Shown in pieces: positions 1 to 8,138 of a stretch of DNA of 12,843 bases. The stretch is from an uncultured Eubacteriales bacterium (GTDB lineage Bacteria > Bacillota > Clostridia > UBA1381 > UBA9506). Location of the stretch: positions 1 to 12,843 of the forward strand of contig CABSKZ010000055.1 of NCBI GenBank assembly GCA_902478395.1, written 5' to 3'. The notes under the pieces were generated by a model. It made no database searches. It saw only the letters and a list, made by a program, of their open reading frames with translations, and was not told where the DNA came from. The translations under genes were made by a program, and so were the position numbers. Each line of letters opens with the position of its first letter. The stretch's first letter is position 1.

Positions 1-35
1 GGCGTTCACTTTTGAGAACATTGAATCATCATTCG

Positions 36-99
36 GCAAGCGTCAGGCCGCTTGCTTGCGGCCGGGCCGCACATTTTACCTTCGTAAAATGCGAATGTG
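36..99. repeat. Cluster of overlapping hairpins / candidate interspersed palindromic repeat
   Basis: Several perfect inverted repeats are packed into about 64 non-coding bases: GCAAGCG (36-42) with CGCTTGC (49-55); GGCCGC (46-51) with GCGGCC (58-63); GCGGC (58-62) with GCCGC (66-70); CATTTTAC (72-79) with GTAAAATG (84-91); and CACATT (70-75) with AATGTG (94-99). The stems share bases, so they cannot all form together. No T-run follows, so this is not a classical terminator. It could be an interspersed palindromic element, the 3' end of an upstream structured RNA, or an attenuator-like region. The structure is seen directly; its nature is unknown. Confidence 0.4.
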
Positions 100-288
100 G
101 TATAGTAAAAAGCCTCTTCCCTTATTTGTACAGGTGTTGCAGGACCGGGAGAGAACACCACAGCTCTAATTTTGTTACATTTTTGATTATAACATAAACA
201 ATGTATGTTTACAAGGAAGATGTAAACAGGGCGCTTATCTGGAAATGAAATATATGATAGGATTCATCATTTTGCATAAAAATTTCAC
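100..288. other. Non-coding, AT-rich upstream region of the regulator gene
   Basis: I see no credible gene here. A short open frame running through 12-197 has no ribosome binding site, overlaps the hairpin cluster and has a composition unlike a protein. The stretch becomes AT-rich after about 165 and contains the inverted repeat at 207-227. It is best read as the regulatory region of the gene that starts at 353. Confidence 0.5.
207..227. promoter_or_regulatory. Inverted repeat, possible operator
   Basis: GTTTACA (207-213) and TGTAAAC (221-227) form a perfect 7-bp inverted repeat with a 7-base spacer. TAAACA (195-200) and TGTTTA (206-211) form a second, overlapping pair. The site lies about 60-80 bases upstream of the -35 box of the gene 1 promoter, a position that suits an activator. 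No T-run follows, so a terminator is unlikely. The binding protein is unknown. Confidence 0.35.
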
Positions 289-317
289 TTGATTTTTGGT
301 ATTTTTGTTGGTATAAT
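289..317 (+). promoter_or_regulatory. Sigma-A-type promoter of the AraC-family regulator gene
   Basis: TTGATT (289-294) and a consensus TATAAT (312-317) are separated by exactly 17 bases. TG at 309-310 makes it an extended -10 element. Transcription would start near 324, about 30 bases before the start codon. TTGGT (308-312) and ACCAA (325-329) form a small inverted repeat around the -10 box, where a bound protein could block initiation. Confidence 0.7.
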
Positions 318-352
318 GTAAAACACCAATCAAAAAGAGGGGAGCGCAGCGG

Positions 353-2596
353 ATGAAATGGAGACATTATCAATTCGAGCAGGTAAAAAAGCTCCGGGGA
401 AACATGCTGTTCAAGATGGTGTTTTTGTACTGCACGTTTACATTTGTCATTATTTATGTGCTAACCTCCGTTCTGAGCCAGTTTGCAAAAGCCAACCTTT
501 CGGATAAAATTTACATATCTAATTTAAATAAGCTTTCCATGATGCAGGTTTATTGCGACACCAACGTCGTACAGAAAATCAACGATATTATGGTTGGAAT
601 GCAGATGGAAGTAAGCGGAAAAACAGAAATATACAATTTTATGAAAACAAAAAGCGCCCTGAATGAAGGGGAGCTATACAATACTTATAAAGAACTGAAT
701 GCGATTATCATTGAAACGCCGATAATCAGTTCGGTCGAGTTGTATAACCGGCCGAACAATATTACACTTTCCTCCGCCGGCGGAATCGACTACGAGCCGG
801 ACAGCGTGCAATATAACCGATATTTTTATGATGAGCGCGGGCCGATGTGGACGGAGGCGGATAACGGCGGCATCGCGGTAATCAGCACATTTTCCCTCTA
901 TATCGCGCCGGAAGGAAAAAACTCCTGCGCGATCATCCGTGTCAATTCCGACGAACTGACGAAGCGCCTCCGGGGACAACTGGGCGCGCAGGAGGGCATC
1001 GACTTTTTTATCGTAGATAAGAATTTTCAGGCAGTCTGCGGCACAAATCAAAACTTTGCCGACGATATCAGCGCCTTTTCTTTTGATGCGGAGAAAAATA
1101 TTCAAGACGGTATGCTGGGCGGCATCGAGGCGCAATTGATGCATATGGATTCAGCACTGGGAGACTGGAAATATGTTTATCTGATTCCCTCCAGCCTGTA
1201 TGAACAGGATATTTCACGGCTGAAAACAGCCACCTCATGGAATTTGGCAGCAATGACATTGCTATGCTTTTTTGGATTAGGCTGTATCAGCCTGTGGCTG
1301 TACCGCCCCATCAAACAAGCGGTGCTGTCGCTTAGAAAGCATTTTAAAAACGAACAGGATATTTCCGATACGCGGTTCATCAACCAGCAAATCAGCCGGT
1401 TGATAACGGAGGTAGACGAGGTAAACCGCACCATTGGAAAGAACGCGAACCTGATACGCAGCCAGGTCGTGATGGAAACCGTGTACGGAAACATTGAGGA
1501 GTCGGAGTTCCGCGGCAGGCTGCAAATCATCGGAGAGGCATTTGACACAGCCTATCTCGTTCCGGTAATTGTCCACATCAACGAAGAGCTATTATCAACG
1601 GTCAAACTCAAAGAGCAGGAATATGTCCTGTTCCGGTTCTGTGAAATTCTGGAAGAGGAATACGGCAGAACATACCGCTGTATCGCCGCCAAAATTTCTT
1701 ATAACTGTGTTTGCGCGTTGGTCGGCTGTTTAACCGGTGAAGGCATACAACAGGTGACGGAGGCGGTCGCGGACGCATTCCGGAAAAACGGCGTCACGGA
1801 TTTCAATATCTTTTTGGGTATGCCGCAAAAGCAGTTGGAACAGGTCAGTAGGAATTGCAGGAGTATGACGGGAATGCTGAAATACGCATTTCTGTATGGC
1901 TTTGGCAATATTTTAGAATTGGAACGGCTCGAAGCCAGTGAACAGCGGGAAGGGAATATTTCGGCCGCCGGCTATGCTGAGAGAGCGGAACATTTTCTTT
2001 CTTCAGGCGATATTCTTGCGTGCAAAAACATGGTGGATGCGCTGTATGAAGAATGTGTTAAGAAGGACTATTCGTATGCGTATACCGAAGGATGTTTCTT
2101 TGCGCTGGTTACGGCGGTAACGAAATTCGCGCGCAGTGCTGTGGATAAGGATACCTTAAAAGAAGTCCGGGTTCTCAGTGAAGAGTTTTCCACGCTGGCG
2201 GGTGTGCGCCATTATCTGGACCGTTTATTGGAAGCCTGCGGCGGTACAGCGCATGCGGACAGGGCGGCCACCGAAACAGAATTTATTGAACAGGTTAAAC
2301 AGTATATTTTAGATAATATCGGGGCCGACGTGTCGCAGAACAGCGTCGCCGCGGATTTTAACATCAGCACCGCCCATTTGAGCCGGACCTTTAAAAAGGT
2401 GACGGGTGAGACCTTCTCTGACTTCGTGACTGGCGCAAAGCTGGACCGAGCGGCGAAGCTTTTGCTTGAAGAGCCTGGTATGACCGTCGCGCAGGCGGCA
2501 GAGGCGGTCGGCTATTACAATATGAATTACTTCACGACATTGTTTAAAAAACGGTTTTATAAAACCCCATCCCAGTACAGAAAAGACAAAAAATGA
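353..2596 (+). CDS. Membrane-anchored AraC-family transcriptional regulator with extracytoplasmic sensor (YesS/YtdP type)
   Basis: The 747-residue protein appears to couple an outside signal to transcription. It has a short cytoplasmic N-terminus, a membrane helix at about 18-43, an extracytoplasmic domain at about 44-290 (Cache-like by position and length), and a second membrane helix at about 295-317. A HAMP/coiled linker follows (318-375). Residues about 395-525 resemble the degenerate GGDEF-like domain of such regulators, ending in the typical YAFLYGFGNI stretch. The C-terminus (about 642-747) is an AraC-type double helix-turn-helix with the signature VGYYNMNYFTTLFKKRFYKTPSQYRK split around 719-744. 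AGAGGGGAG at 336-343 sits 9 bases before the ATG. A terminator follows, so the gene is a separate transcript. Family members commonly regulate adjacent carbohydrate-use genes, so it probably controls the operon at 2812 onward. The family call is secure; the ligand is unknown. Confidence 0.9.
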   Translation: MKWRHYQFEQVKKLRGNMLFKMVFLYCTFTFVIIYVLTSVLSQFAKANLSDKIYISNLNKLSMMQVYCDTNVVQKINDIMVGMQMEVSGKTEIYNFMKTKSALNEGELYNTYKELNAIIIETPIISSVELYNRPNNITLSSAGGIDYEPDSVQYNRYFYDERGPMWTEADNGGIAVISTFSLYIAPEGKNSCAIIRVNSDELTKRLRGQLGAQEGIDFFIVDKNFQAVCGTNQNFADDISAFSFDAEKNIQDGMLGGIEAQLMHMDSALGDWKYVYLIPSSLYEQDISRLKTATSWNLAAMTLLCFFGLGCISLWLYRPIKQAVLSLRKHFKNEQDISDTRFINQQISRLITEVDEVNRTIGKNANLIRSQVVMETVYGNIEESEFRGRLQIIGEAFDTAYLVPVIVHINEELLSTVKLKEQEYVLFRFCEILEEEYGRTYRCIAAKISYNCVCALVGCLTGEGIQQVTEAVADAFRKNGVTDFNIFLGMPQKQLEQVSRNCRSMTGMLKYAFLYGFGNILELERLEASEQREGNISAAGYAERAEHFLSSGDILACKNMVDALYEECVKKDYSYAYTEGCFFALVTAVTKFARSAVDKDTLKEVRVLSEEFSTLAGVRHYLDRLLEACGGTAHADRAATETEFIEQVKQYILDNIGADVSQNSVAADFNISTAHLSRTFKKVTGETFSDFVTGAKLDRAAKLLLEEPGMTVAQAAEAVGYYNMNYFTTLFKKRFYKTPSQYRKDKK

Positions 2597-2606
2597 GACA
2601 GCTATG

Positions 2607-2649
2607 GCACCTCTTTTGCAGCCGGACATCTGCAAAGAGGTGCTTTTTT
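2607..2649 (+). terminator. Rho-independent terminator after the regulator gene
   Basis: The left arm, 2607-2621 (GCACCTCTTTTGCAG), pairs with the right arm, 2630-2643 (CTGCAAAGAGGTGC), with one bulged T. The loop has 8 bases and six T follow (2644-2649). It lies 10 bases after the stop codon of gene 1 and isolates gene 1 from the operon behind it. Confidence 0.92.
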
Positions 2650-2696
2650 ATGTAAAAACATACGGCGGTAAAACCCGGTATGATGCGGATTTTATG

Positions 2697-2717
2697 CACC
2701 AAATCAAAATATTGGTG
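2697..2717. promoter_or_regulatory. Inverted repeat upstream of the operon promoter, possible operator
   Basis: CACCAA (2697-2702) and TTGGTG (2712-2717) are perfect inverted copies around a 9-base AT-only-plus-C spacer. CACCAAATCAAAA here closely matches CACCAATCAAAA at 324-335 downstream of the gene 1 promoter, differing by one inserted A. A shared element near both promoters fits one regulator acting on both, possibly the AraC-family protein itself. The repeat lies about 42-62 bases upstream of the -10 region, typical for an activator. Confidence 0.4.
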
Positions 2718-2758
2718 AGCCTAATCAAATTTGTGTACTGTTTTTTTATAAAGGGGGC

Positions 2759-2767
2759 TGGTACAAT
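2759..2767 (+). promoter_or_regulatory. Extended -10 promoter of the surface-protein operon
   Basis: TGGTACAAT (2759-2767) matches TGn-TATAAT with one mismatch and is nearly identical to TGGTATAAT at 309-317 of gene 1. The -35 region at about 2738-2744 is poor (CTGTTTT). An extended -10 with a weak -35 suggests dependence on an activator. Transcription would start near 2774, leaving a leader of about 38 bases. Confidence 0.5.
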
Positions 2768-2795
2768 ACAAGTATGGAATACCGGAATTTATTTT

Positions 2796-2802
2796 AAAGG
2801 AG
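2796..2802 (+). promoter_or_regulatory. Ribosome binding site that fixes the gene 2 start
   Basis: AAAGGAG lies 9 bases before the ATG at 2812. An in-frame TTG at 2803 directly abuts this site and is too close to be used, so the ATG is the real start. Confidence 0.85.
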
Positions 2803-2811
2803 TTGGCGTTT

Positions 2812-5394
2812 ATGAAACAAAAATTATCTGCAATGATACTGACCGCCCTCATGGTCTCAACGCTGCTTGGAATTTCCGTTTCAGCAAGCACGACAAATCT
2901 TGCGCTGGGAGCCACGGTCACGACAAACTCGCAGCACGCAACACATGTTGCAAGCAGAGCGGTGGATGGCTCAACGGCTACCAGATGGCAAACCATTAGT
3001 AGTCAGAAGGCGCCGTGGATAATTCTGGATTTGGGTGAAGCAAAAACGTTTAACAAAATTACGATGATTCAAATAACCGCGACCTATGCCTCCTATCTGA
3101 CCTCATATAAATTTGAGGCTGCGGATGATGAGGCTTTTGAGACAAATGTGGTTACCTTGGCAGAGGGCACAGGTTCGGAAACACTGGTCACCATCAAACA
3201 CTTGTTTCCGACTGTTACAAAACGGTTTGTCAGAGCCTCATTTGTAGCAACCTCTAACCTTGGAATTTCTGAGTTGGAACTTTATGATATCAGCTTAAAT
3301 TCATTGGAGGTGGAAGGCGATTATTTGGGTGTGGCAGTGCCGAACACTGCTGGTGAAACCAGATACAGCGACGCGCCTGCGGCAACGGTCACCGATGAAC
3401 AGAACGATACGTTTGCTGCTCCGGCAGGAAGTGTTGAGTGGTCCCTGAAAGAAGCCTGCGCCGGTGTGAGCATCGACGGAACAACGGGACGGCTGGCTGT
3501 TACCTCTGAGGCCGAGGCTGGAACCGTTTCGGTCCGGGCGGCGCTGGCCTCCAATCCGTTGCAGTATGTTGACAAAACCGTCACAATTACAAAAGAAGCG
3601 GGCACAGATGTAAACCTTGCTCCTTCCTTTGGAATAACTGCGGTAAACCCGGCTTCCGGCGCAATCGCGAAAAACGCGGCGGATGGAAGTATAGACACAG
3701 TTTGGCAGAGCGGAGCAGGCACGGAGAGCAGCTTTGCCTTTGCAACGGGCGGAAAAGCACTGAATAAGCTGGTGGCATATCTTGCTGGACAGGAAGCCGT
3801 TACAGGCTACCGGGTGCTGGCGGCGGACAGCGCGGATTTTTCAGGAGCGTCGACGCTGGCAGAGGGTGCGCAGATGGGAGAACGTACGGCGGTTTCGTTC
3901 CCGGAAACCAATAAGGCGTACATAAAACTGGAACTGACGCACACGGGCCAGATTACAGTGAAAGAAGTTGAACTCTATAAGATGCTGCCGGTTTCTATTG
4001 ACACCCGTCAGGGTTACGGAAGTACGGTGATTCCGGGAGAGGGGGCAGCCAGTGTGACGGCTGGCCACAACGCGGTGGTCATGGATAAGGAAGGAGACGT
4101 GATTGACCCGGCGAACTATACGATGCAATACGTTTTGGATGGATACGGCGCAGAGGGTGTATCTCTTGACGCTGTAAGCGGACTACTGACGATAGCCGAC
4201 AACGCGGCCGACGGGATTTATTACGTGACAGCGTCACTGCCGGAATATTCTTCCGTTGCGGAGGTGCAGCTGCCTTTCGATTTGGGCGTTGATAAGATCA
4301 ACGGTATGGAAAGCGCAAACCTTGCGCTGAATAAAACGGTTCGCGCAACGAGCGCCCATTCCTCGCATGGCAAGGAACGTGCCGTGGATGGATTGGCCAA
4401 TACCAGGTGGCAGTCTACCACAAACGATTTGACGCCAACTTTGACAATTGACCTGGGCAATACCTACTATTTTAACAAGGTAAATTTGACCAGCTTCTGC
4501 GTGAACGCAGCAATCCCAGTGAAAGAATGTGTCATTGAGGCGGCAGACGATTTTGACTTCACACAGAATGTCCGGGAACTCTGCCGGATGACTGATTTGC
4601 TGTCAAATGTTAAGACAATGCAGGGCTTTGCCATGGAACGCGCACGGTATGTGCGGTTCCGGGCAATCGAAATAGAATTGTCCGAACAAGGAAAGAACCC
4701 CGGTGTCTGCCTGATTGAATTTGAACTATACCGCGTCAGGGCAGTTGGTATCGATTCTATGAATGATTTGGGAAGCCTATACATACCAAGCGAAGGTTCC
4801 CATACTTTTACGAATTTTGCGGCGAATCCAATGGACAGTGAGGGCTGTACGCTGTCCGGGACGGATTTCCCCATTCAGTACGAATTGCAGTCTGCCCCAT
4901 TGGAGAATGCATCGCTGGATCCAGCAACAGGTGCCATTATAGTTGAGGCGGGACAGGCGGAGACCAGTATGCGGGTGAAGGCAACGCTCGGCTCTGACGC
5001 GGAACAGACCGTCACCTATACGGTGTATCTCACAAATCAATATGACGCAAACGTTTCTCAGCATCCGGACTTTTTCCTGACGCAGCCAGTGCTGGTTGAT
5101 GCGGATGGCCTGGAGGTATCGGGCCTTGCGGACGCGGCACAGCTTTCCTTCAGCGCGGTTGGCAGGCGGGAAGGAAAGACAGGCACGCTGACCTTTATTA
5201 TCAATACCTATACGGATGAAACAAAAACTGTGAAGGAATCCGTTTCCGTCCAGGTGGTGCCGGTTACGGAATTTGAGGAAAATACCTATAGCCTGCAGCT
5301 AACCGGGCTAAACGACAAGGCGGGACGGGTGACTATTTATCTTTGGGATAACTTTGAGAGCCTGCAGCCTGTTTTGAAGGCTCTGGAATATTAA
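2812..5394 (+). CDS. Secreted multi-discoidin (F5/8 type C) carbohydrate-binding protein
   Basis: The 860-residue protein has a signal peptide (residues 1-25, cleavage after ISVSA). Three repeats of a discoidin/F5-8C-like (CBM32-like) domain plus an Ig/He_PIG-like spacer follow: discoidin at about 29-160, 267-392 and 503-642; spacers at about 161-265, 393-500 and 643-744. Discoidin copies 1 and 3 keep the family marks (NLALG/NLALN, AVDG, TRWQ, LDLG/IDLG, ELYD/ELYR). Copy 2 is divergent (AADGSIDTVWQ). Each spacer carries a GVSLD-x-xTGxLxV-like core. A C-terminal beta-rich segment (745-860) ends in a LWDNFESLQPVLKALEY-like tail of a kind seen on secreted clostridial proteins. No SLH, sortase or lipobox anchor and no catalytic domain is visible. 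It probably binds glycan outside the cell. It is the first gene of the operon; the glycan is unknown. Confidence 0.85.
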   Translation: MKQKLSAMILTALMVSTLLGISVSASTTNLALGATVTTNSQHATHVASRAVDGSTATRWQTISSQKAPWIILDLGEAKTFNKITMIQITATYASYLTSYKFEAADDEAFETNVVTLAEGTGSETLVTIKHLFPTVTKRFVRASFVATSNLGISELELYDISLNSLEVEGDYLGVAVPNTAGETRYSDAPAATVTDEQNDTFAAPAGSVEWSLKEACAGVSIDGTTGRLAVTSEAEAGTVSVRAALASNPLQYVDKTVTITKEAGTDVNLAPSFGITAVNPASGAIAKNAADGSIDTVWQSGAGTESSFAFATGGKALNKLVAYLAGQEAVTGYRVLAADSADFSGASTLAEGAQMGERTAVSFPETNKAYIKLELTHTGQITVKEVELYKMLPVSIDTRQGYGSTVIPGEGAASVTAGHNAVVMDKEGDVIDPANYTMQYVLDGYGAEGVSLDAVSGLLTIADNAADGIYYVTASLPEYSSVAEVQLPFDLGVDKINGMESANLALNKTVRATSAHSSHGKERAVDGLANTRWQSTTNDLTPTLTIDLGNTYYFNKVNLTSFCVNAAIPVKECVIEAADDFDFTQNVRELCRMTDLLSNVKTMQGFAMERARYVRFRAIEIELSEQGKNPGVCLIEFELYRVRAVGIDSMNDLGSLYIPSEGSHTFTNFAANPMDSEGCTLSGTDFPIQYELQSAPLENASLDPATGAIIVEAGQAETSMRVKATLGSDAEQTVTYTVYLTNQYDANVSQHPDFFLTQPVLVDADGLEVSGLADAAQLSFSAVGRREGKTGTLTFIINTYTDETKTVKESVSVQVVPVTEFEENTYSLQLTGLNDKAGRVTIYLWDNFESLQPVLKALEY

Positions 5395-5410
5395 GAAGGC
5401 AGTTTACAGC

Positions 5411-5423
5411 AAGGAAAGGGTGG
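5411..5423 (+). promoter_or_regulatory. Ribosome binding region deciding a TTG start for gene 3
   Basis: AAGGAAAGGGTGG precedes two in-frame starts: GTG at 5420, which lies inside the purine-rich site, and TTG at 5429. The TTG gives normal spacing and a classic signal-peptide beginning (MKKSGIAV), so it is preferred. GTG remains possible and would add three residues. Confidence 0.55.
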
Positions 5424-5428
5424 ATAGC

Positions 5429-8113
5429 TTGAAAAAATCAGGGATTGCAGTACAACGCCTGCTGGCGTCGCTGGTCGCGGCGGTATTTCTCTTTGGGGGT
5501 GCCGCCGGGGCAGTTACAGACGACGTGACAGGAACCGATTATGAAATGGAACTGGTCATTATGCGCGATTTGGGTGTTATGAGTGCGTACGAAGATGGGA
5601 GCCTGCGGCCAACGCAAGCTGTCAGCAGGGCGGAGTTTACCAATATGGTCATCAGGCTCCTCGGGCTGGATAAGGTTTCGCTGGATGCCTCTTTCGACGG
5701 CTTTTCGGATGTAGGCAGCGGTTATTGGGCCTATGACAATATTGCCATTGCATATACACTCGGCATCATCAGCGCGAGTGAGGAGGGCTTGTTTTACCCA
5801 GAAAAAAATGTGACTCTGCAGCAGGCAATCAAAATGCTGGTCTGCGCGCTGGGGTATGGCCTGCCCGCCGAGCAAAAAGGCGGCTGGCCCTCGGGCTATA
5901 TTGTAACGGCAGGCAGCCTGAACCTGATGAAAAAACTCAAACTTGGGATGGAACAGGAGTTGGACCGCCAGAACGCTGCGCTGCTTCTCTACAATACACT
6001 GGATGTGAAAATCCTAACGGAATCTGAAATCGGCAAGCTGACGCAGGGCGGTACGCTATTCGAGGAAAAGGCCTCGGTAAAAAACTGGGTTAAAAGCACG
6101 GGAATCTTAACCGCAAACTATGATACCGACCTGGTGGGCGGGCACGATTTGGAGCCGGACGAGGTCATTATCGACGGAAACATTTACCACATTGGCGCAA
6201 CCGCCGCTTCGCAGTATCTCGGCCAGCGCGTCACCTTCTACAGCGTGGAAGAGACGGACGGCAGTGAAAAACGGCTGCTAAGCGTCTATCCGGACAAAGG
6301 GCGGAACACGGTTTTAGAATTTGACGCATCCATGCTGGAGGACTTGAGCGCCGAAGGGCTCTCTTATTATGAAGCAGAGGATAAGGATAAGAACGCAGAA
6401 AGAATTAGTTTTGCAAAAAATGTGAAGCTCATCGTCAACGGACAATGGATAAACGGGTTTACAGAGGACGATTTTTCTATTACGGAAGGCGGCATCCGGG
6501 TAATTGACAACGACGGGGACCTTGCGTATGATGTGCTGGTTTTAAACCGGGGTGCGAGCTTCCTCGTGGACCGCGTCAGTACGCGCGGCGACCTCGTTTA
6601 CCTGAAAAATGCGTCGCTGAATGGGCGAAGGAGCATCATAACCGACACGAGGGACAAGGATTTGCACCTGTCCGTTATCAAGGACGGTCAAAGCATTTCG
6701 GTAACCGATATTCAGGTGAACGATGCGATAACGGTGTACGCCTCTCCAGACGGAAAACGGCTGCGGATGCTGGTATCCGGCGCGAGTGTCGACGGGGTGC
6801 TCAGTGAAATCAACCTGCCGGAGTGCGAGCTTGGCGTGGACGGAACGGTCTACCCGGTCGCGGAATCTTTCAAAGCATCTTTGGAGAATCTGAAGATGGG
6901 AACACAAATGCGGTTTTATCTCGATGCGAACGGAAAAGTCGCCTACGCGACAGACCGCACCCAAGAGGCGAGCGCCAACGTCGGGTATCTCATGGGGATT
7001 GAGAAAACCAGCGGGCTGGGCTCCGCGCTGGAACTGAAGGTGCTGTTTGGCGGAAGAACCTATGAGGTGGAGGACAAAAAGAATAAGGACAACGATAAAA
7101 CGATTACGGAAGTGAAAAACTCCGACATCCGCGTGCTGAAAACGGCACAGAAGCTGAAGGTGGACGGCAAAAGTATGACTGCCGCAGAAGCCGCGGAAAA
7201 GCTGGCGGGCGTGAAGGTTTTTACCTTTAAAAAGAATGACGCGGACGAGGTGACGGCAGTTGAAACCGCAGAACGCTTTGCGATACAGGATAAAAGGGCG
7301 TTTAATAAGGCTATCAAAAGCTTTGGCGGAACGACGAACCAAGCGTTTCAAATTGATGATACGACAGATGTGATACTATATGCCGGCAGTAGCACGGATG
7401 ATGACTATTTTGTCAGCGTACAAATAAAAGACGGCAGCCAGTACACGGTAGAGGGATATGGCAGGCGGGATGACAACGGGTTTGTGGTCGATACGCTGGT
7501 GCTGTACGACCCGACTATGGTCTCCGTTGTCGGAACGATTGATGAGGATACGCCGGCGTCTATTGTGACGGCGGTCACCCTGACGCTGGGAAGCGACGGG
7601 GAGGAATACCGCATGATTAGCTGCTACACAGATGGGAAAGCAGAGAAAAAAGAGGTCAAAGAGACAGTCCAGACCAACGCGGTTATCGACCAGCTCAAGG
7701 CTGGAAGCGTCATTAAATACACCGACGACAGCTATGGAAGGATTGATAATATCGCGTTGGTAAGCCAGCTTTCCACACAAACGAAGGATATTCACACAGA
7801 CGAGCATGGTGCGAACGAAAAAATTCTCGCCAAGTGTATGAAGGTGGAGGCGGAACAGCTGTCCAATACGCTCAATGAGATTGTGGATGTGGTCTATCTG
7901 AGCGTTTCCGGCACACTGGCAGACATGAAGAGCTTTAATGTTCCGCTTGACAACGGACCGGCCTACTATATTTACCGGCAGAAGAACAACGCCATTGAAC
8001 CGGCAAATGCGGAATATTTGCGGCCGGCGGAAGCCTTTGGAGAAATAGATGCGGGCTATGCGTTTATCCACCGGGTTTATGATGAAGTAAAAATCGTGGT
8101 TATCTCCGAATAG
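5429..8113 (+). CDS. S-layer homology domain surface protein with repetitive beta-rich body
   Basis: With the TTG start the protein has 894 residues. It has a signal peptide (1-28, cleavage after GGAAGA) and an N-terminal SLH region: SLH1 at about 36-83 (SLRPTQAVSRAEF), SLH2 at about 89-144 (FSDVGSGYWAYDNI) and a degenerate third at about 150-195. SLH domains bind secondary cell-wall polysaccharide, so the protein should sit on the cell surface. The remaining 700 residues match no family I can name. They appear to contain diverged repeats of a unit that starts with GxLxx or GxI, has a central IxGxxYxI strand and ends with a GxVxFYxDxxGK-like strand (about 223-288, 452-509, from 516 and 700-781). 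No enzyme motif is seen. It lies 34 bases after gene 2 and 25 before gene 4. A scaffold or S-layer-like role is inference. Confidence 0.85.
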   Translation: MKKSGIAVQRLLASLVAAVFLFGGAAGAVTDDVTGTDYEMELVIMRDLGVMSAYEDGSLRPTQAVSRAEFTNMVIRLLGLDKVSLDASFDGFSDVGSGYWAYDNIAIAYTLGIISASEEGLFYPEKNVTLQQAIKMLVCALGYGLPAEQKGGWPSGYIVTAGSLNLMKKLKLGMEQELDRQNAALLLYNTLDVKILTESEIGKLTQGGTLFEEKASVKNWVKSTGILTANYDTDLVGGHDLEPDEVIIDGNIYHIGATAASQYLGQRVTFYSVEETDGSEKRLLSVYPDKGRNTVLEFDASMLEDLSAEGLSYYEAEDKDKNAERISFAKNVKLIVNGQWINGFTEDDFSITEGGIRVIDNDGDLAYDVLVLNRGASFLVDRVSTRGDLVYLKNASLNGRRSIITDTRDKDLHLSVIKDGQSISVTDIQVNDAITVYASPDGKRLRMLVSGASVDGVLSEINLPECELGVDGTVYPVAESFKASLENLKMGTQMRFYLDANGKVAYATDRTQEASANVGYLMGIEKTSGLGSALELKVLFGGRTYEVEDKKNKDNDKTITEVKNSDIRVLKTAQKLKVDGKSMTAAEAAEKLAGVKVFTFKKNDADEVTAVETAERFAIQDKRAFNKAIKSFGGTTNQAFQIDDTTDVILYAGSSTDDDYFVSVQIKDGSQYTVEGYGRRDDNGFVVDTLVLYDPTMVSVVGTIDEDTPASIVTAVTLTLGSDGEEYRMISCYTDGKAEKKEVKETVQTNAVIDQLKAGSVIKYTDDSYGRIDNIALVSQLSTQTKDIHTDEHGANEKILAKCMKVEAEQLSNTLNEIVDVVYLSVSGTLADMKSFNVPLDNGPAYYIYRQKNNAIEPANAEYLRPAEAFGEIDAGYAFIHRVYDEVKIVVISE

Positions 8114-8125
8114 CGGGCGAGAAAT

Positions 8126-8129
8126 GGAG
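8126..8129 (+). promoter_or_regulatory. Ribosome binding site that fixes the gene 4 start
   Basis: GGAG lies 9 bases before the ATG at 8139. The upstream in-frame ATG at 8124 overlaps this site and has no good site of its own. Starting at 8139 also gives a cleaner signal peptide (MNIWQKTLCC). Confidence 0.75.
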
Positions 8130-8138
8130 TTGATTCAT

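Noticed and set aside
12..197. A 61-codon plus-strand open frame
   Set aside because: No ribosome binding site, biased composition, and it runs through the hairpin cluster.
2747..2752. TATAAA as the -10 box of the operon promoter
   Set aside because: No usable -35 lies 16-18 bases upstream, and the extended -10 at 2759-2767 is a better match.
2803..2811. TTG at 2803 as the start of gene 2
   Set aside because: It abuts the AAAGGAG site with no spacing, while the ATG at 2812 has normal spacing and starts a typical signal peptide.
2604..2999. A 131-codon plus-strand open frame between genes 1 and 2
   Set aside because: It begins inside the terminator and overlaps the start of gene 2 in another frame.
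6542..7351. A 269-codon minus-strand open frame
   Set aside because: It is antisense to gene 3, whose own frame has a signal peptide and SLH domains. The antisense protein is rich in Arg, His and Cys with no recognisable domain.
7376..8071. A 231-codon minus-strand open frame
   Set aside because: Antisense shadow of gene 3, with no domain, ribosome binding site or promoter.
8124..8138. ATG at 8124 as the start of gene 4
   Set aside because: It overlaps the GGAG site that serves the ATG at 8139, and has no good site of its own.
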